From Blastocatellia bacterium (GTDB lineage Bacteria > Acidobacteriota > Blastocatellia > HR10 > J050): DNA of 64,000 nt. The notes beneath the pieces were generated by a model. The model did no database searches and had not been told where the DNA came from. It was given only the letters and a program-made list of their open reading frames with translations. The first letter of the stretch is position 1. The number at the start of each line of letters is the position of its first letter. The position numbers and the translations under genes are program-made. This document shows positions 27,088 through 36,179 of this stretch, piece after piece. Location: positions 124,001-188,000 of the forward strand of contig JALSQX010000033.1 in NCBI GenBank assembly GCA_026985075.1, read 5' to 3'.

Positions 27088-27486
27088 CTACACGTATCTC
27101 TGATCGAAGGGGCGGGGATAGAGGTCTCGCATCGAGCAGGAGGCGACAGCTCCTCGAAGATTGGCCAGGAGAACCGGCACATCGCCGCAGAATTCCCAGA
27201 GCACCTGTCGGCAGGCCCCGCAGGGTGGCGTCAGTTGATCTGTATCGGCCACAATGGCTATTTTGATGAACTCTCTCGCCCCTTCTGAGATGGCCTTGAA
27301 AACGGCCACGCGCTCAGCACATATGGTCAACCCATAACTGGCGCTCTCGACGTTGCACCCGGTGAACACTTCTCCACTGGCCGTCAACAGGGCGGCGCCC
27401 ACCTTGAAATGGGAATAGGGGGCGAGGGCCTGCTCGCGGGCTTTTCGGGCGGCAGCGATCAAATCGGCGTCGGTCCGTTCAGTCAT
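27088..27486 (-). CDS. cdd: Cytidine deaminase
   Basis: Deaminates cytidine and deoxycytidine to uridine and deoxyuridine in pyrimidine salvage. The 132-residue homotetramer-type enzyme has the zinc and catalytic motifs C56-A-E58 (TICAERVAVFKA) and PPCGACRQVL, with C89 and C92 completing the zinc site, and NVESASYGLT for substrate binding. The ATG at 27486 follows GGAGATT; an upstream in-frame ATG at 27504 is less likely. It is the last gene of the minus-strand nucleoside-salvage cluster, 29 bp after udk. Confidence 0.95.
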   Translation of the reverse strand: MTERTDADLIAAARKAREQALAPYSHFKVGAALLTASGEVFTGCNVESASYGLTICAERVAVFKAISEGAREFIKIAIVADTDQLTPPCGACRQVLWEFCGDVPVLLANLRGAVASCSMRDLYPRPFDQRYV

Positions 27487-27515
27487 AGCCAATCTCCAGG
27501 TCACTCCAGGCCGCG

Positions 27516-28127
27516 CTATCCGATGGCCAATTCCGATTTCACCTTCTGGATGATCAAATCGATGCCCACGCGATTGGACCCTCCTTCGGGGATGATGATA
27601 TCGGCGTAGCGCTTGCTCGGTTCCACAAACTCCAGATGCATGGGACGAACCTGCTCCAGATACTGCTCGATGACAGATTCTACGGTGCGCCCTCGCTCGC
27701 TGATGTCCCGTTGCAGTCGACGGATGAACCGCAAGTCGTCAGCCGTATCGACGAAGATCTTCAGATCCATCAACTGACGGAGGCGGGCATTCTCAAAAAT
27801 CAAAATTCCCTCGATCAAGATGACCGGCCGGGGCTCGATGCGCCTCACCCGATCAGTTCGCGCATGTCGAGTGAAGTCATAGACGGGCTGCTCGATGGGG
27901 CGTCCGGCGCGGAGCTGTTCGACGTGTTCGATGAGCAAATCCGTGTCCAGGGCGTCGGGATGGTCGAAGTTGATCTTCCGCCGCTCTTCGAAGGGGAGGT
28001 GACCCCAGTCCTTGTAATACGAATCGTGCTGCAAATAGGCGACGCGATGTTCCCCGACGGCCTCCAGAATCTTTCGAGCCACCGTCGTCTTGCCTGACCC
28101 CGACCCGCCACAGATCCCGATGATCAT
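27516..28127 (-). CDS. udk: Uridine kinase
   Basis: Phosphorylates uridine and cytidine to the monophosphates. The 203-residue P-loop kinase has GGSGSGKT (7-14), [21 protein letters not shown], the acid strand [10 protein letters not shown], and the lid [17 protein letters not shown]. The size and motifs match the bacterial uridine kinase family rather than phosphoribulokinase. GGAGGG precedes the ATG. It sits between the purine nucleoside phosphorylase and cytidine deaminase genes, so uridine produced by deamination can be trapped by the neighbouring product. Confidence 0.95.
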   Translation of the reverse strand: MIIGICGGSGSGKTTVARKILEAVGEHRVAYLQHDSYYKDWGHLPFEERRKINFDHPDALDTDLLIEHVEQLRAGRPIEQPVYDFTRHARTDRVRRIEPRPVILIEGILIFENARLRQLMDLKIFVDTADDLRFIRRLQRDISERGRTVESVIEQYLEQVRPMHLEFVEPSKRYADIIIPEGGSNRVGIDLIIQKVKSELAIG

Positions 28128-28164
28128 CGGTCACCCTCCGGAGGCTAACGGCCACGGCCGAACG

Positions 28165-29019
28165 TCATCCTGGCGATTCTCCGAGCGAAGGCTCGACCAA
28201 TCTCGGTACGAGGCGACGAAGAAATGCGGTGATGACGCCACTCATCCGCTCCCCCATCTCCAGGACCTCCTGATGATCGAGTGGACGCTCGAGGACGCCG
28301 GCGGCCATGTTGGAAATGAGCGAAAGGCCGAGCACATTCATGCCCATATGACGGGCGACGATGGCTTCGGGCACGGTGGACATTCCCACAGCATCTGCGC
28401 CCAGCGTTCGGAGCATGCGAATCTCGGCTGGCGTCTCGTAACTCGGCCCGCTCACCGCCACATAGACGCCTTCCTCCAGCTTCAGCCCCATCGCCGCCGC
28501 CTCCTGTTTGGCCAGGTCCCGATAGGCTTTGGAGTAGACCATGGTCATATCCGGAAACCGGGGACCGAACCGATCATCGTTCCATCCCCGCAAGGGATTC
28601 GCGCCCATGAGATTGAGGTGATCGGCGATGAGCATCAACGATCCCGGCTCAAACTGCCGATTGATGCCACCGGCGGCGTTGGTCAAGATGAGCGTTCTGA
28701 CGCCCAGCAGGCCAAACACGCGAATGGGAAAAGTGACGTCCTCCAGCGTGTACCCCTCGTAGTAATGAAAACGCCCTTGCATGACGGCCACCGGTATGCG
28801 CTGGCACCATCCCAAGACCAGTCGCCCGGCATGTCCTTCCGCCGTGGAGACGGGAAAATGAGGGATTTGGCGATAGGCCATCTCCCTCCGATCATCCAAC
28901 TGCTCAGCGAAAGCTCCCAACCCAGAACCCAGAACGACCACCGCCTTGATGGGAGAGTTCCACTGGGAGCGGATGAACCGGGCAGCGGCCGTCGCTTTGT
29001 CGTAAAGAGTTTGGGCCAT
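28165..29019 (-). CDS. punA: Purine nucleoside phosphorylase (PunA-type)
   Basis: Phosphorolyses inosine and guanosine to free base and (deoxy)ribose 1-phosphate. The 284-residue protein belongs to the trimeric PNP class: the phosphate loop VVVLGSGLGAFAEQL, FPVSTAEGHAGRLV, QGRFHYYEGY, LILTNAAGGIN and SGPSYETPAEIRML with downstream VGMSTVPEAIVARH. This distinguishes it from hexameric DeoD. It follows the nucleoside transporter gene by 36 bp and precedes udk by 37 bp, consistent with a single transcript. The ribosome site is weak, suggesting coupling to the upstream gene. Confidence 0.94.
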   Translation of the reverse strand: MAQTLYDKATAAARFIRSQWNSPIKAVVVLGSGLGAFAEQLDDRREMAYRQIPHFPVSTAEGHAGRLVLGWCQRIPVAVMQGRFHYYEGYTLEDVTFPIRVFGLLGVRTLILTNAAGGINRQFEPGSLMLIADHLNLMGANPLRGWNDDRFGPRFPDMTMVYSKAYRDLAKQEAAAMGLKLEEGVYVAVSGPSYETPAEIRMLRTLGADAVGMSTVPEAIVARHMGMNVLGLSLISNMAAGVLERPLDHQEVLEMGERMSGVITAFLRRLVPRLVEPSLGESPG

Positions 29020-29055
29020 CGCTCGTCTGATGCTATACGAAAAGTCCGGGTCACG

Positions 29056-30474
29056 TCAACTGAGCAATCCGGCGATGGTCGCCGTCAAACAGGTCGCCAG
29101 GAAGCCACCGAGCACAGCTCTGAGGCCCAATTCGGCCAGATCGCTCCGCCGAGAGGGAGCAATGCCGCCGATGCCGCCAATCTGAATGCCAATGGATGCG
29201 AAGTTGGCAAACCCACACAGCGCATAGGTGGCGATCATGACCGAACGGGGATGAAGCGATGATTGTACTTTGGACAACTCCGCATAGGCGACGAACTCGT
29301 TGAGGATGAGCTTCTGCCCGAACAGATTACCGACTTCGAAGATATCGGCAGAAGGAACGCCCATGACGAAGGCCAGGGGCGAGAAAATCCAACCGAGGAG
29401 CGTCTCCAGATTGGGCGGGAAGAACGACAGGTGAGCGTGGAGAAACCCGAACACGGAATTCACCAGCGCGATGAGGGCGATGAAGGCGATGAGCATAGCG
29501 CCGACGTTGATGGCCAGTCGCGCCCCGTCGCTCGCTCCCCGAGCCGCCGCTTCGATCATATTCCGGTCGGCGACTTCCACTTCGATCCTGACTACTCCGC
29601 GGGTCAGCGGCTCTTCGGTCTCCGGCGTCAAGACCTTGGCCATCATCAGGGCCGCGGGCGCCGCCATGACGCTTCCGGTGAGCAAATAAACGGGATTAAT
29701 GCCCATGCCGATATACGCAGCCATGACGCCGCCAGAGATGGTCGCCATCCCGGCGACCATCAACGCCAGTAGCTCCGAGCGGGTCATGGAGGCGACGTAA
29801 GGAGCGATGATGAGCGGCGCTTCCGTCTGCCCCATGAACACGTTGGCCGCCGAGGCCAGGCTCTCGGCTCCGCTGACGCGCATCGTCCACGCCATGAACT
29901 TCGCCATGACGAGCACGATCCGCTGCATCACGCCCAGATAATAGAGCACGGCGAACAGGGAGGAGATGAAGATAATCGTCGGCAACACGCGAAAGGCGAA
30001 AATGACGCCGAAGTTCGTCGTGGCCAGAGGACCGAAGACGAACTCCGCTCCTCGATCGGAGAAGGCCAGTAATCGTCGAATGAGATCTCCCAACCGATCG
30101 AAGAACCAGCGACCGGGCGTCGTTCGCAGGATGAGAAAAGCCAGCGCGACTTGCAGACCGAAGCCCCACCCAATGACCCGCAGATCGATCTGTCGCCGAT
30201 GATTGGAAAACAGGACGGCGATCCCCAACAAAACGAGGATACCCACCAACCCGATGAGACGGGTGAACCAAGGCACCTCGGCCGCTCGCGCCGCATCTCG
30301 AATATCCGGCGCTTGATCAGAGGAGAGCGCCCGCCAGAGAGTGACCACCCTCTGGGGCTCGGCCGACCGATGGCCGACCGAAGCGCGCACCACCGGCCCT
30401 GAGAGGGTGGCCAAGCAAACGACCACGCCAGCCACCACCAGTCCCGTCCGTACTCCTCCACGCTGTATCATCAT
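29056..30474 (-). CDS. Concentrative nucleoside transporter, NupC/CNT family
   Basis: Imports nucleosides by ion symport across the inner membrane. The 472-residue protein has the CNT signature blocks NVFMGQTEAPLIIAPY and LILNEFVAYAELS, the latter with the conserved NEFVAY. Multiple hydrophobic helices cover about residues 72-472. The N-terminal about 70 residues are unusual: they start with a signal-like hydrophobic stretch (RTGLVVAGVVVCLATLSGP) and a polar linker before the usual CNT region. A ribosome site GAGAGGA precedes the two adjacent ATGs. It stands between pdp (78 bp upstream) and punA, matching transport to phosphorolysis. Ion and nucleoside preference are not predictable here. Confidence 0.9.
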   Translation of the reverse strand: MMIQRGGVRTGLVVAGVVVCLATLSGPVVRASVGHRSAEPQRVVTLWRALSSDQAPDIRDAARAAEVPWFTRLIGLVGILVLLGIAVLFSNHRRQIDLRVIGWGFGLQVALAFLILRTTPGRWFFDRLGDLIRRLLAFSDRGAEFVFGPLATTNFGVIFAFRVLPTIIFISSLFAVLYYLGVMQRIVLVMAKFMAWTMRVSGAESLASAANVFMGQTEAPLIIAPYVASMTRSELLALMVAGMATISGGVMAAYIGMGINPVYLLTGSVMAAPAALMMAKVLTPETEEPLTRGVVRIEVEVADRNMIEAAARGASDGARLAINVGAMLIAFIALIALVNSVFGFLHAHLSFFPPNLETLLGWIFSPLAFVMGVPSADIFEVGNLFGQKLILNEFVAYAELSKVQSSLHPRSVMIATYALCGFANFASIGIQIGGIGGIAPSRRSDLAELGLRAVLGGFLATCLTATIAGLLS

Positions 30475-30552
30475 GCGTCCTCTCGAAGTTCCTTTCGCCT
30501 GTAGTCTGACAGATTGTCCGGGATGGGAGCCTCCCTCACCCGGAGGGTGGCC

Positions 30553-31860
30553 TCACATGACGGCCTTGACCAAGGGGCGGAGTGGTGGCATCTCCGGCGC
30601 GATCACGAAGGCATCGTCGAGCAGGCGCTCGGCGTCTGGCAGGCGACGCGCGTCATTGTACACGATGGTACAGAGCGGTGCACCCGTTTCGACCGGATCG
30701 CCCACCTTTTTGTGCAACACGATCCCCACTGCCGGATCGATCGGGGATTCCAGCCGCTCTCGTCCGGCGCCCAACTGCATACAGGCCCGCCCCACCGCCG
30801 CAGCATCGATGCGGGCGATGACTCCATCTCGTCGAGCCCGAAGCTCCCGTCGATGGCGGGCTCGCGGCAAGCGCTGATAATCGTCGACGACCGCCGGATC
30901 TCCCCCCTGCGCCTCGATGACCGCCCGGAACTTCTCCAAGCCCGCACCGGTCGCCAGGCACTCCCGAACACGCTGTCGCGCTTCATCCACCGTCCCCGCC
31001 CGGTTCGCCAGAACCACCATATGAGCGGCCAACTCCACCGAAAGCTCGGTCAGGTCGGCCGGTCCCCTTCCCTTCAATGTTTCGATACTCTCGATGACTT
31101 CCAGGGCGTTGCCGACCGCTCGTCCCAGAGGTTGGTCCATATCGGTGATGAGAGCGCGCATCTCCAATCCCAGGCGCCGACCGGTGGTCACCAGCGCCTC
31201 GGCCAGGGCTCGGGCCCGATCGAAGGTAGGCATGAACGCGCCGCTGCCCACTTTCACATCGACCACTAACCCGTCGATACCTTCGGCCACTTTCTTGCTG
31301 AGGATGCTGCTGACGATGAGCGGGACCGAGTCGACCGTGGCCGTGACATCGCGCAAGGCATAGAGTTTCTTATCCGCCGGAGCGAGCTCCCCCGTCGGCC
31401 CACTCAACACCAATCCTACGGAGGCGAGTACTCGTCGATACTCATCCAGCGAGAGATCGACGCGAAACCCGGGAATGGATTCCAGCTTATCCAACGTTCC
31501 TCCCGTGTGGGCCAATCCTCGCCCCGAAATCATGGGGACGACCACGCCGGCGGCCGCCGCCAGCGGAGCCAGGACGAGGGACGTTTTATCCCCCACTCCC
31601 CCCGTGCTGTGTTTATCGACCTTTTTACCGGGGATATCCGAGAGATCGACAACCTGGCCGGAGGCGATCATCTCCCGGGTCAAGGTGACAGTTTCGGCCG
31701 GCGTCATGCCCCGGAAGTAAACGGCCATCAGGAAAGCGGCCATTTGATAATCGGTGACGTCACCTCCGGTATAGCCACGAACGAGGTGGCTGATCTCGTG
31801 CTGTGAGAGCTCACCGCCATCGCGCTTCTTCTTGATCAGATCGACGACTCGCATACTCAT
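30553..31860 (-). CDS. pdp: Pyrimidine-nucleoside (or thymidine) phosphorylase
   Basis: Phosphorolyses uridine, thymidine or deoxyuridine. The 435-residue protein has the three-domain NP-II fold signatures: DLIKKKRDGGELSQHEISHL, KKVDKHSTGGVGDKTSLVL for phosphate, SGRGLAHTGGTLDKLESIPG, and a C-terminal lipoyl-like barrel (KKVGDPVETGAPLCTIVY). Length and sequence style fit Gram-positive-type Pdp more than E. coli DeoA, but the two cannot be cleanly separated by eye. Two starts (ATG 31860 or ATG 31854) lack a strong ribosome site. It leads the salvage cluster, 89 bp after ispF; the product deoxyribose phosphate route would end at DeoC. Confidence 0.92.
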   Translation of the reverse strand: MSMRVVDLIKKKRDGGELSQHEISHLVRGYTGGDVTDYQMAAFLMAVYFRGMTPAETVTLTREMIASGQVVDLSDIPGKKVDKHSTGGVGDKTSLVLAPLAAAAGVVVPMISGRGLAHTGGTLDKLESIPGFRVDLSLDEYRRVLASVGLVLSGPTGELAPADKKLYALRDVTATVDSVPLIVSSILSKKVAEGIDGLVVDVKVGSGAFMPTFDRARALAEALVTTGRRLGLEMRALITDMDQPLGRAVGNALEVIESIETLKGRGPADLTELSVELAAHMVVLANRAGTVDEARQRVRECLATGAGLEKFRAVIEAQGGDPAVVDDYQRLPRARHRRELRARRDGVIARIDAAAVGRACMQLGAGRERLESPIDPAVGIVLHKKVGDPVETGAPLCTIVYNDARRLPDAERLLDDAFVIAPEMPPLRPLVKAVM

Positions 31861-31949
31861 GACGCGACGCGCGGAAGGCCTGTCCTTCCGCCATCGCTCA
31901 GCTTCCGCTCCTCTGCTCGCTCACTCTCCTGGAGGTGCCTCATCATGAG

Positions 31950-32456
31950 CTACCGATTCTTCCCCCGCTTCACCGTATCGAGCAAGCATACCGCCTGAGC
32001 CGCGATGGCCTGGCCAGCCCCAATCGCACCCAACCCCTCGTGGCTCTTCGCCTTCACGCTGACACAGTCGATACTGACATGCAAGGCGCCAGCCAATCGC
32101 GCCCGGATGCGATCAATGAAGGGCGCGAGTTTGGGCGCCTCGGCCAGAATCGTGGCATCGACGCAACGGACGCGAAATCCTCGTTGACGCAGGAGATCCT
32201 CCACCAATCGAAGCATGGTAATGCTCGAGGCATCCTGGTAGCGGGGATCATCGTCGGGAAAATGTTGACCGAGATCGCCCAGGGCTGCCGCTCCCAGGAG
32301 CGCATCGCAGATACTATGACACAGCACATCGGCATCCGAATGGCCCTCTAATCCCTTCTCGAAGGGCACGTCGACGCCACCGAGAATGAGTCGTCGCCCT
32401 TCGACGAGGCGATGAATGTCATAGCCAATGCCCACACGCGCAATCTGATTTGTCAC
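31950..32456 (-). CDS. ispF: 2-C-methyl-D-erythritol 2,4-cyclodiphosphate synthase
   Basis: Cyclises CDP-methylerythritol phosphate in the MEP isoprenoid pathway. The 168-residue trimer-type enzyme has the metal ligands D13 and H15 in GIGYDIHR and H47 in ADVLCHSICDALL, plus GLEGHSDADV, GDLGQHFPDDD and the C-terminal VKAKSHEGLGAIG. The GTG at 32456 overlaps the ispD stop as GTGA and gives a family-sized protein; the frame upstream to 32507 lies inside ispD. Coupled translation with ispD is usual for this pair. Confidence 0.95.
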   Translation of the reverse strand: MTNQIARVGIGYDIHRLVEGRRLILGGVDVPFEKGLEGHSDADVLCHSICDALLGAAALGDLGQHFPDDDPRYQDASSITMLRLVEDLLRQRGFRVRCVDATILAEAPKLAPFIDRIRARLAGALHVSIDCVSVKAKSHEGLGAIGAGQAIAAQAVCLLDTVKRGKNR

Positions 32457-33139
32457 GGCCGTACCCTCTTGAGCAAGTATTCGGCGATGACCAGATCTTC
32501 TGGCCACGTGATCTTGAAGTTGGTCCGGCTCCCTCCCACGATGGATACTGGAAATCCAGCTTGTTCAACCAATGCCGCATCATCGGTTGCCTGTCGACCC
32601 TCAGCGCGGGCGCGCTCATGAGCGCTGATGATGATCTCCGCGCGGAAGGCTTGGGGAGTTTGTACAAGATAAAGGCGGTGCCGGTCAAGCGTTTTTATGA
32701 CGCGATTCCCCTCGACCTCTTTGATCGTATCGGTCGCCGGCAGGGCCGGAATGGCTGCTCCCGAGCGCCGGGCCTCTTCAGCTACGGCGGTGATCTCGTC
32801 CGGCGTGACGAGCGGACGAACGCCATCATGGATGATCACCAGTTCCGTCGCGGCCCGATCAATCTGCTGGAGTCCGTTCCATACCGAATCTTGCCGCTCC
32901 GCCCCCCCAACAACGACTCGAGTGACTTTGACCAACCCGGATGACGCGAGACGAGCCATCACCCCCTGCTGCTCGCTCTCGGGAACGACGAGGATGATCT
33001 CATCGACGGCCGGACAGGCTTCAAAAGCGCGCAACGTATGAATGACCACGGGCTCGCCGCACAACTCCAGGAACGGCTTGGCTCGCGCGGCTCCCATCCG
33101 GCGTCCGATCCCACCAGCCACAATGATGGCCACATTCAT
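32453..33139 (-). CDS. ispD: 2-C-methyl-D-erythritol 4-phosphate cytidylyltransferase
   Basis: Transfers CMP from CTP to methylerythritol phosphate. The 228-residue nucleotidyltransferase begins MNVAIIVAGGIGRRMGAARAK, the glycine/basic CTP-binding loop, and has VVVGGAERQDSVWNGL, VIIHDGVRPLVTPDE, the PATDTIKEV block and a C-terminal TDDAALVEQAG followed by KITWPEDLVIAE. All catalytic basic residues expected in these blocks are visible. The ATG 33139 is preferred over a GTG six codons earlier. It overlaps ispF by four bases, and the PIN/TRAM gene lies 107 bp upstream. Confidence 0.95.
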   Translation of the reverse strand: MNVAIIVAGGIGRRMGAARAKPFLELCGEPVVIHTLRAFEACPAVDEIILVVPESEQQGVMARLASSGLVKVTRVVVGGAERQDSVWNGLQQIDRAATELVIIHDGVRPLVTPDEITAVAEEARRSGAAIPALPATDTIKEVEGNRVIKTLDRHRLYLVQTPQAFRAEIIISAHERARAEGRQATDDAALVEQAGFPVSIVGGSRTNFKITWPEDLVIAEYLLKRVRP

Positions 33140-33246
33140 CGTTTCGCCACTCGCCACAATCGATCACACTGAAAGAAGAGAGAAGTACGCGGTCGAACCG
33201 GCCAAGAGGGCAGAGATCGACTTTGCCCATCGCGCCTGACTCGCCC

Positions 33247-34317
33247 TCACCGATGAGAGGTCCCGGAACGCGGTCCCCGGCCGATCCGATGATCATCCGA
33301 ATATCGCCCGAAGATCATCTTCCCGGCCGTCGTCTGAAGTACGCTGGTCACGGTGGCCTCGATCGTCTTACCGATCATTCGGCGAGCGTTATCCACCACC
33401 ACCATCGTCCCATCGTCTAGATAGGCGACCCCCTGATTATGCTCCTTCCCCTCTTTGAGAATGAACACTTTCATCGTCTCGCCGGGGAGCACAACGGGCT
33501 TCAGCGCGTTGGCCAGCTCATTGATGTTCAATACCTCCACACCCCGCAGCTGAGCCACTTTGTTGAGATTGAAATCGTTGGTGATGATGCGAGCATGGAG
33601 TTGCTTGGCCAGCTCGATGAGTTTTTGATCGACGTCCCGAATGTCGGGGAAATTCGTTTCGGAGATGTGTACGTTCACGTGATGGTTCGTTTGTAATCGA
33701 CGGAGAATGTCCAGTCCTCGACGGCCTCGATTCCGTTTAGTCGCATCGGGAGAATCGGCAATTTGCTGCAATTCCCGGAGCACGAATTGAGGGATGACGA
33801 GCGTGCCCTCCAGGAATCGGGTCTCGGCGATGTCAGCGATGCGCCCATCGATGATCACGCTGGTATCGAGAATCTTATAATTCTGCTTCTGACCCCGCTC
33901 GCTCAAAATCCCTCCCAGTGCGGACAGATCCAGGTACTCCCCCTTGGCCGCCCCCACCATCAATCCCACATAGGCCATGAAGATGAGAATGACAATGGCC
34001 GTATAGGTCCGCGCCACCTCGGGGAGGGCGGTCAAATGGAGAACCAGGAATCCCACCAGAACGGCCCCGAGAATGCCCAGGATGGAGCCCGCGGCTGCTC
34101 CGATGAGCGTCTTCAATGTCGCCTGTCGGACCCGCGTCTCAAAGAAAAGGATGATCACGCCGAGCCCGCCGGCGGCCAACATCGATTGAACGGGATTATC
34201 GTGAATGGGCCGCAGAAAATATCCGGCGACGACGAGAATGAGGGCAAAGACGACCCGAAGAATGAACACATCAATATTAAAAGAAAAATCAAGTTTCATC
34301 TCCTTCCTTGACATCAT
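33247..34317 (-). CDS. Membrane PIN/TRAM-domain protein (YacL-like)
   Basis: A 356-residue protein with four N-terminal membrane helices (about residues 14-125), a PIN nuclease-like domain (about 145-265) starting at [13 protein letters not shown], and a C-terminal TRAM-type RNA-binding domain (GEGxx-like [36 protein letters not shown]). PIN acids are visible in LDTSVIIDG and [11 protein letters not shown]. Members commonly sit between radA and ispD, as here. They are thought to act as membrane-tethered RNases, but the substrate is unknown. GGGAGG lies eight bases before the ATG at 34317; an in-frame ATG at 34299 is less well placed. Confidence 0.88.
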   Translation of the reverse strand: MMSRKEMKLDFSFNIDVFILRVVFALILVVAGYFLRPIHDNPVQSMLAAGGLGVIILFFETRVRQATLKTLIGAAAGSILGILGAVLVGFLVLHLTALPEVARTYTAIVILIFMAYVGLMVGAAKGEYLDLSALGGILSERGQKQNYKILDTSVIIDGRIADIAETRFLEGTLVIPQFVLRELQQIADSPDATKRNRGRRGLDILRRLQTNHHVNVHISETNFPDIRDVDQKLIELAKQLHARIITNDFNLNKVAQLRGVEVLNINELANALKPVVLPGETMKVFILKEGKEHNQGVAYLDDGTMVVVDNARRMIGKTIEATVTSVLQTTAGKMIFGRYSDDHRIGRGPRSGTSHR

Positions 34318-34635
34318 GCTTAAACCTCCCAGGCGTCAAAGTCCTGCTCGGGAGAGACAGTGTTGAGGGATGAGGCCCGCGCACCAATACTGTTCAGCGA
34401 AATCGATCATTTTCGCCGGGAATCGAACGCATCGCCGAGGCCGGGCAGATTGTGAGCTCTCGTCGTCCCGGCGACATCTGGGACGCGACGCTCGCCCTTC
34501 GCCGTGGAGCAGCCCCCCATGACCCATCACTCTGAAGAAGGGAGAGGGTGCCGAGCGAGTGATCACCGTCGCTCCGCCCCGCCCGTGGGGCCGCTCGGCC
34601 GCCGTCGACGTTGATCTCGCGCAGGCCGTGAGCAT
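34318..34635. other. Intergenic gap between radA and the PIN/TRAM gene, no convincing gene
   Basis: About 320 bases without a recognisable product. Two overlapping minus-strand frames exist, one starting with ATG that overlaps the radA stop as ATGA, but neither protein looks like a known family and both are rich in Arg, Ser and Pro in the way of non-coding GC-rich DNA. Confidence 0.5.
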
Positions 34636-36024
34636 TCATACCCGGTCCTCCTTCTCAAATAGAGCCTCCAAGGCATCCCCTACGGATCGGACGCCGATGA
34701 TCTCGATGTGATCGATCGATTCCAGCCCGGCCCGATTACTCTGTGGGAGAATACATCGCTTGAATCCGAGCGTGGCCGCCTCGCGCACGCGGCTACTGGC
34801 CGAGGAGGCAGCGCGCACCTCGCCAGCCAGCCCCACTTCGCCAAAAACGACGACCTCCGGATGGAGCGGGATATTTTTGAAGCTCGAGCTCACTGCAGCG
34901 ATGACTCCCAGGTCGAGAGCGGGTTCATCAATGGTGATCCCGCCGGCGACATTGATGAAGATATCATCGGTCGAGAGATGAAATCCCACGCGCTTCTCCA
35001 ATACGGCGATTAACAAGGCGATCCGATTCTGATCCACCCCTTGAGTCATGCGACGGCCGGTCCCATACTGACTCGAACTGACGAGCGCTTGAAGCTCCAC
35101 CAGCAAAGGTCTCGTCCCCTCCATGCAGGCCACGACCACAGTTCCTGGAACGCCTCGAGGCCGCTCATTCAGAAATATGGCTGACGGATTCGAGACGGGG
35201 ACTAACCCGCTCCCGGTCATCTCGAAGATCCCCAACTCGTTGGTCGGCCCATAGCGGTTCTTCACCGCCCGAATAATGCGATGATGATGATACCGTTCCC
35301 CCTCGAAGTAGAGGACTGTATCCACAATATGCTCGAGCGCCTTGGGACCGGCGATGGCTCCCTCTTTGGTGACATGGCCGATGATGAAGACGGGCATGCC
35401 CCGTCCCTTGGCCACCATCATGAGTTGAGCCGCCACTTCCCGCAGTTGCGATACGCTCCCCGGCGATGAATCCAGCCGATCCGAGTACACCGTCTGAATG
35501 GAATCGATGATCAAGGCGTAAGGGTTGAGCTTCTCCACGACGCTGAGAATGTGTTCCACATGCGTCTCGGTCAAAATATAGAGGTGCGTGGGCGTGATGC
35601 CGAGCCGCTGTCCCCGCATTTTGATCTGCTGCTGCGATTCCTCACCGGAAACATAGAGGATCTTCCCACACCGACGTTCCAGCTCAGCCGAGACTTGGAG
35701 CATGAGCGTCGACTTTCCAATGCCCGGGTCTCCTCCAATGAGCACGACGCTTCCGGGGACGAGCCCGCCTCCGAGAACGCGGTCGAACTCGGCAATGCCG
35801 GTCGTCTGACGGATATCCTGTTGATTGGTGATCTCAGCATAGGACTGGGGCGGAGAGGTTCCTCCGAGTCGCTGTGGCCACCGATGACTCGGTTGCGAGG
35901 TGCCCGCCTCGACCTCTTCGACGAGCGAATTCCACTCACCACAGTCGGGACATTTCCCTAACCATTTTGGTGATTGGTATCCGCACTGCTGGCAAACATA
36001 TATCGTCTTTTTTCCCTTCACCAC
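34636..36024 (-). CDS. radA: DNA repair protein RadA (Sms)
   Basis: A RecA-like ATPase/helicase that helps process recombination intermediates. The 462-residue protein has the N-terminal C4 zinc finger (CQQCGYQSPKWLGKCPDC), Walker A GGDPGIGKST, ILYVSGEES, the RadA-specific KNRYG motif (KNRFG in most species) and the Lon-like C-terminal domain (FINVAGGITIDEPALDLGV, FGEVGLAGEVR). The start is GTG; two GTG codons stand together at 36024 and 36021 after AGGGAG. It diverges from rsmA across 155 bp that must hold both promoters. Confidence 0.96.
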   Translation of the reverse strand: MVKGKKTIYVCQQCGYQSPKWLGKCPDCGEWNSLVEEVEAGTSQPSHRWPQRLGGTSPPQSYAEITNQQDIRQTTGIAEFDRVLGGGLVPGSVVLIGGDPGIGKSTLMLQVSAELERRCGKILYVSGEESQQQIKMRGQRLGITPTHLYILTETHVEHILSVVEKLNPYALIIDSIQTVYSDRLDSSPGSVSQLREVAAQLMMVAKGRGMPVFIIGHVTKEGAIAGPKALEHIVDTVLYFEGERYHHHRIIRAVKNRYGPTNELGIFEMTGSGLVPVSNPSAIFLNERPRGVPGTVVVACMEGTRPLLVELQALVSSSQYGTGRRMTQGVDQNRIALLIAVLEKRVGFHLSTDDIFINVAGGITIDEPALDLGVIAAVSSSFKNIPLHPEVVVFGEVGLAGEVRAASSASSRVREAATLGFKRCILPQSNRAGLESIDHIEIIGVRSVGDALEALFEKEDRV

Positions 36025-36179
36025 TGTCCTTGCTCCCTAATTGCGCCAGCACGTATAATTTAGCTTGATGATCGAGACTCTGTCAACGAACGTCCCATGA
36101 CTCGACGGAGTGATCCTTGATCGAGAGGATGACAGACCTCCGCGTGCACGTTCGCCGATTGACAGGATGAGCCGACGAG

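Noticed and set aside
28090-29262. 390-residue frame antisense to punA
   Set aside because: punA has full family motifs; the antisense frame does not.
34394-34639. 81-residue frame overlapping the radA stop as ATGA
   Set aside because: The protein lacks any family likeness, and a competing frame of similar length covers the same DNA.
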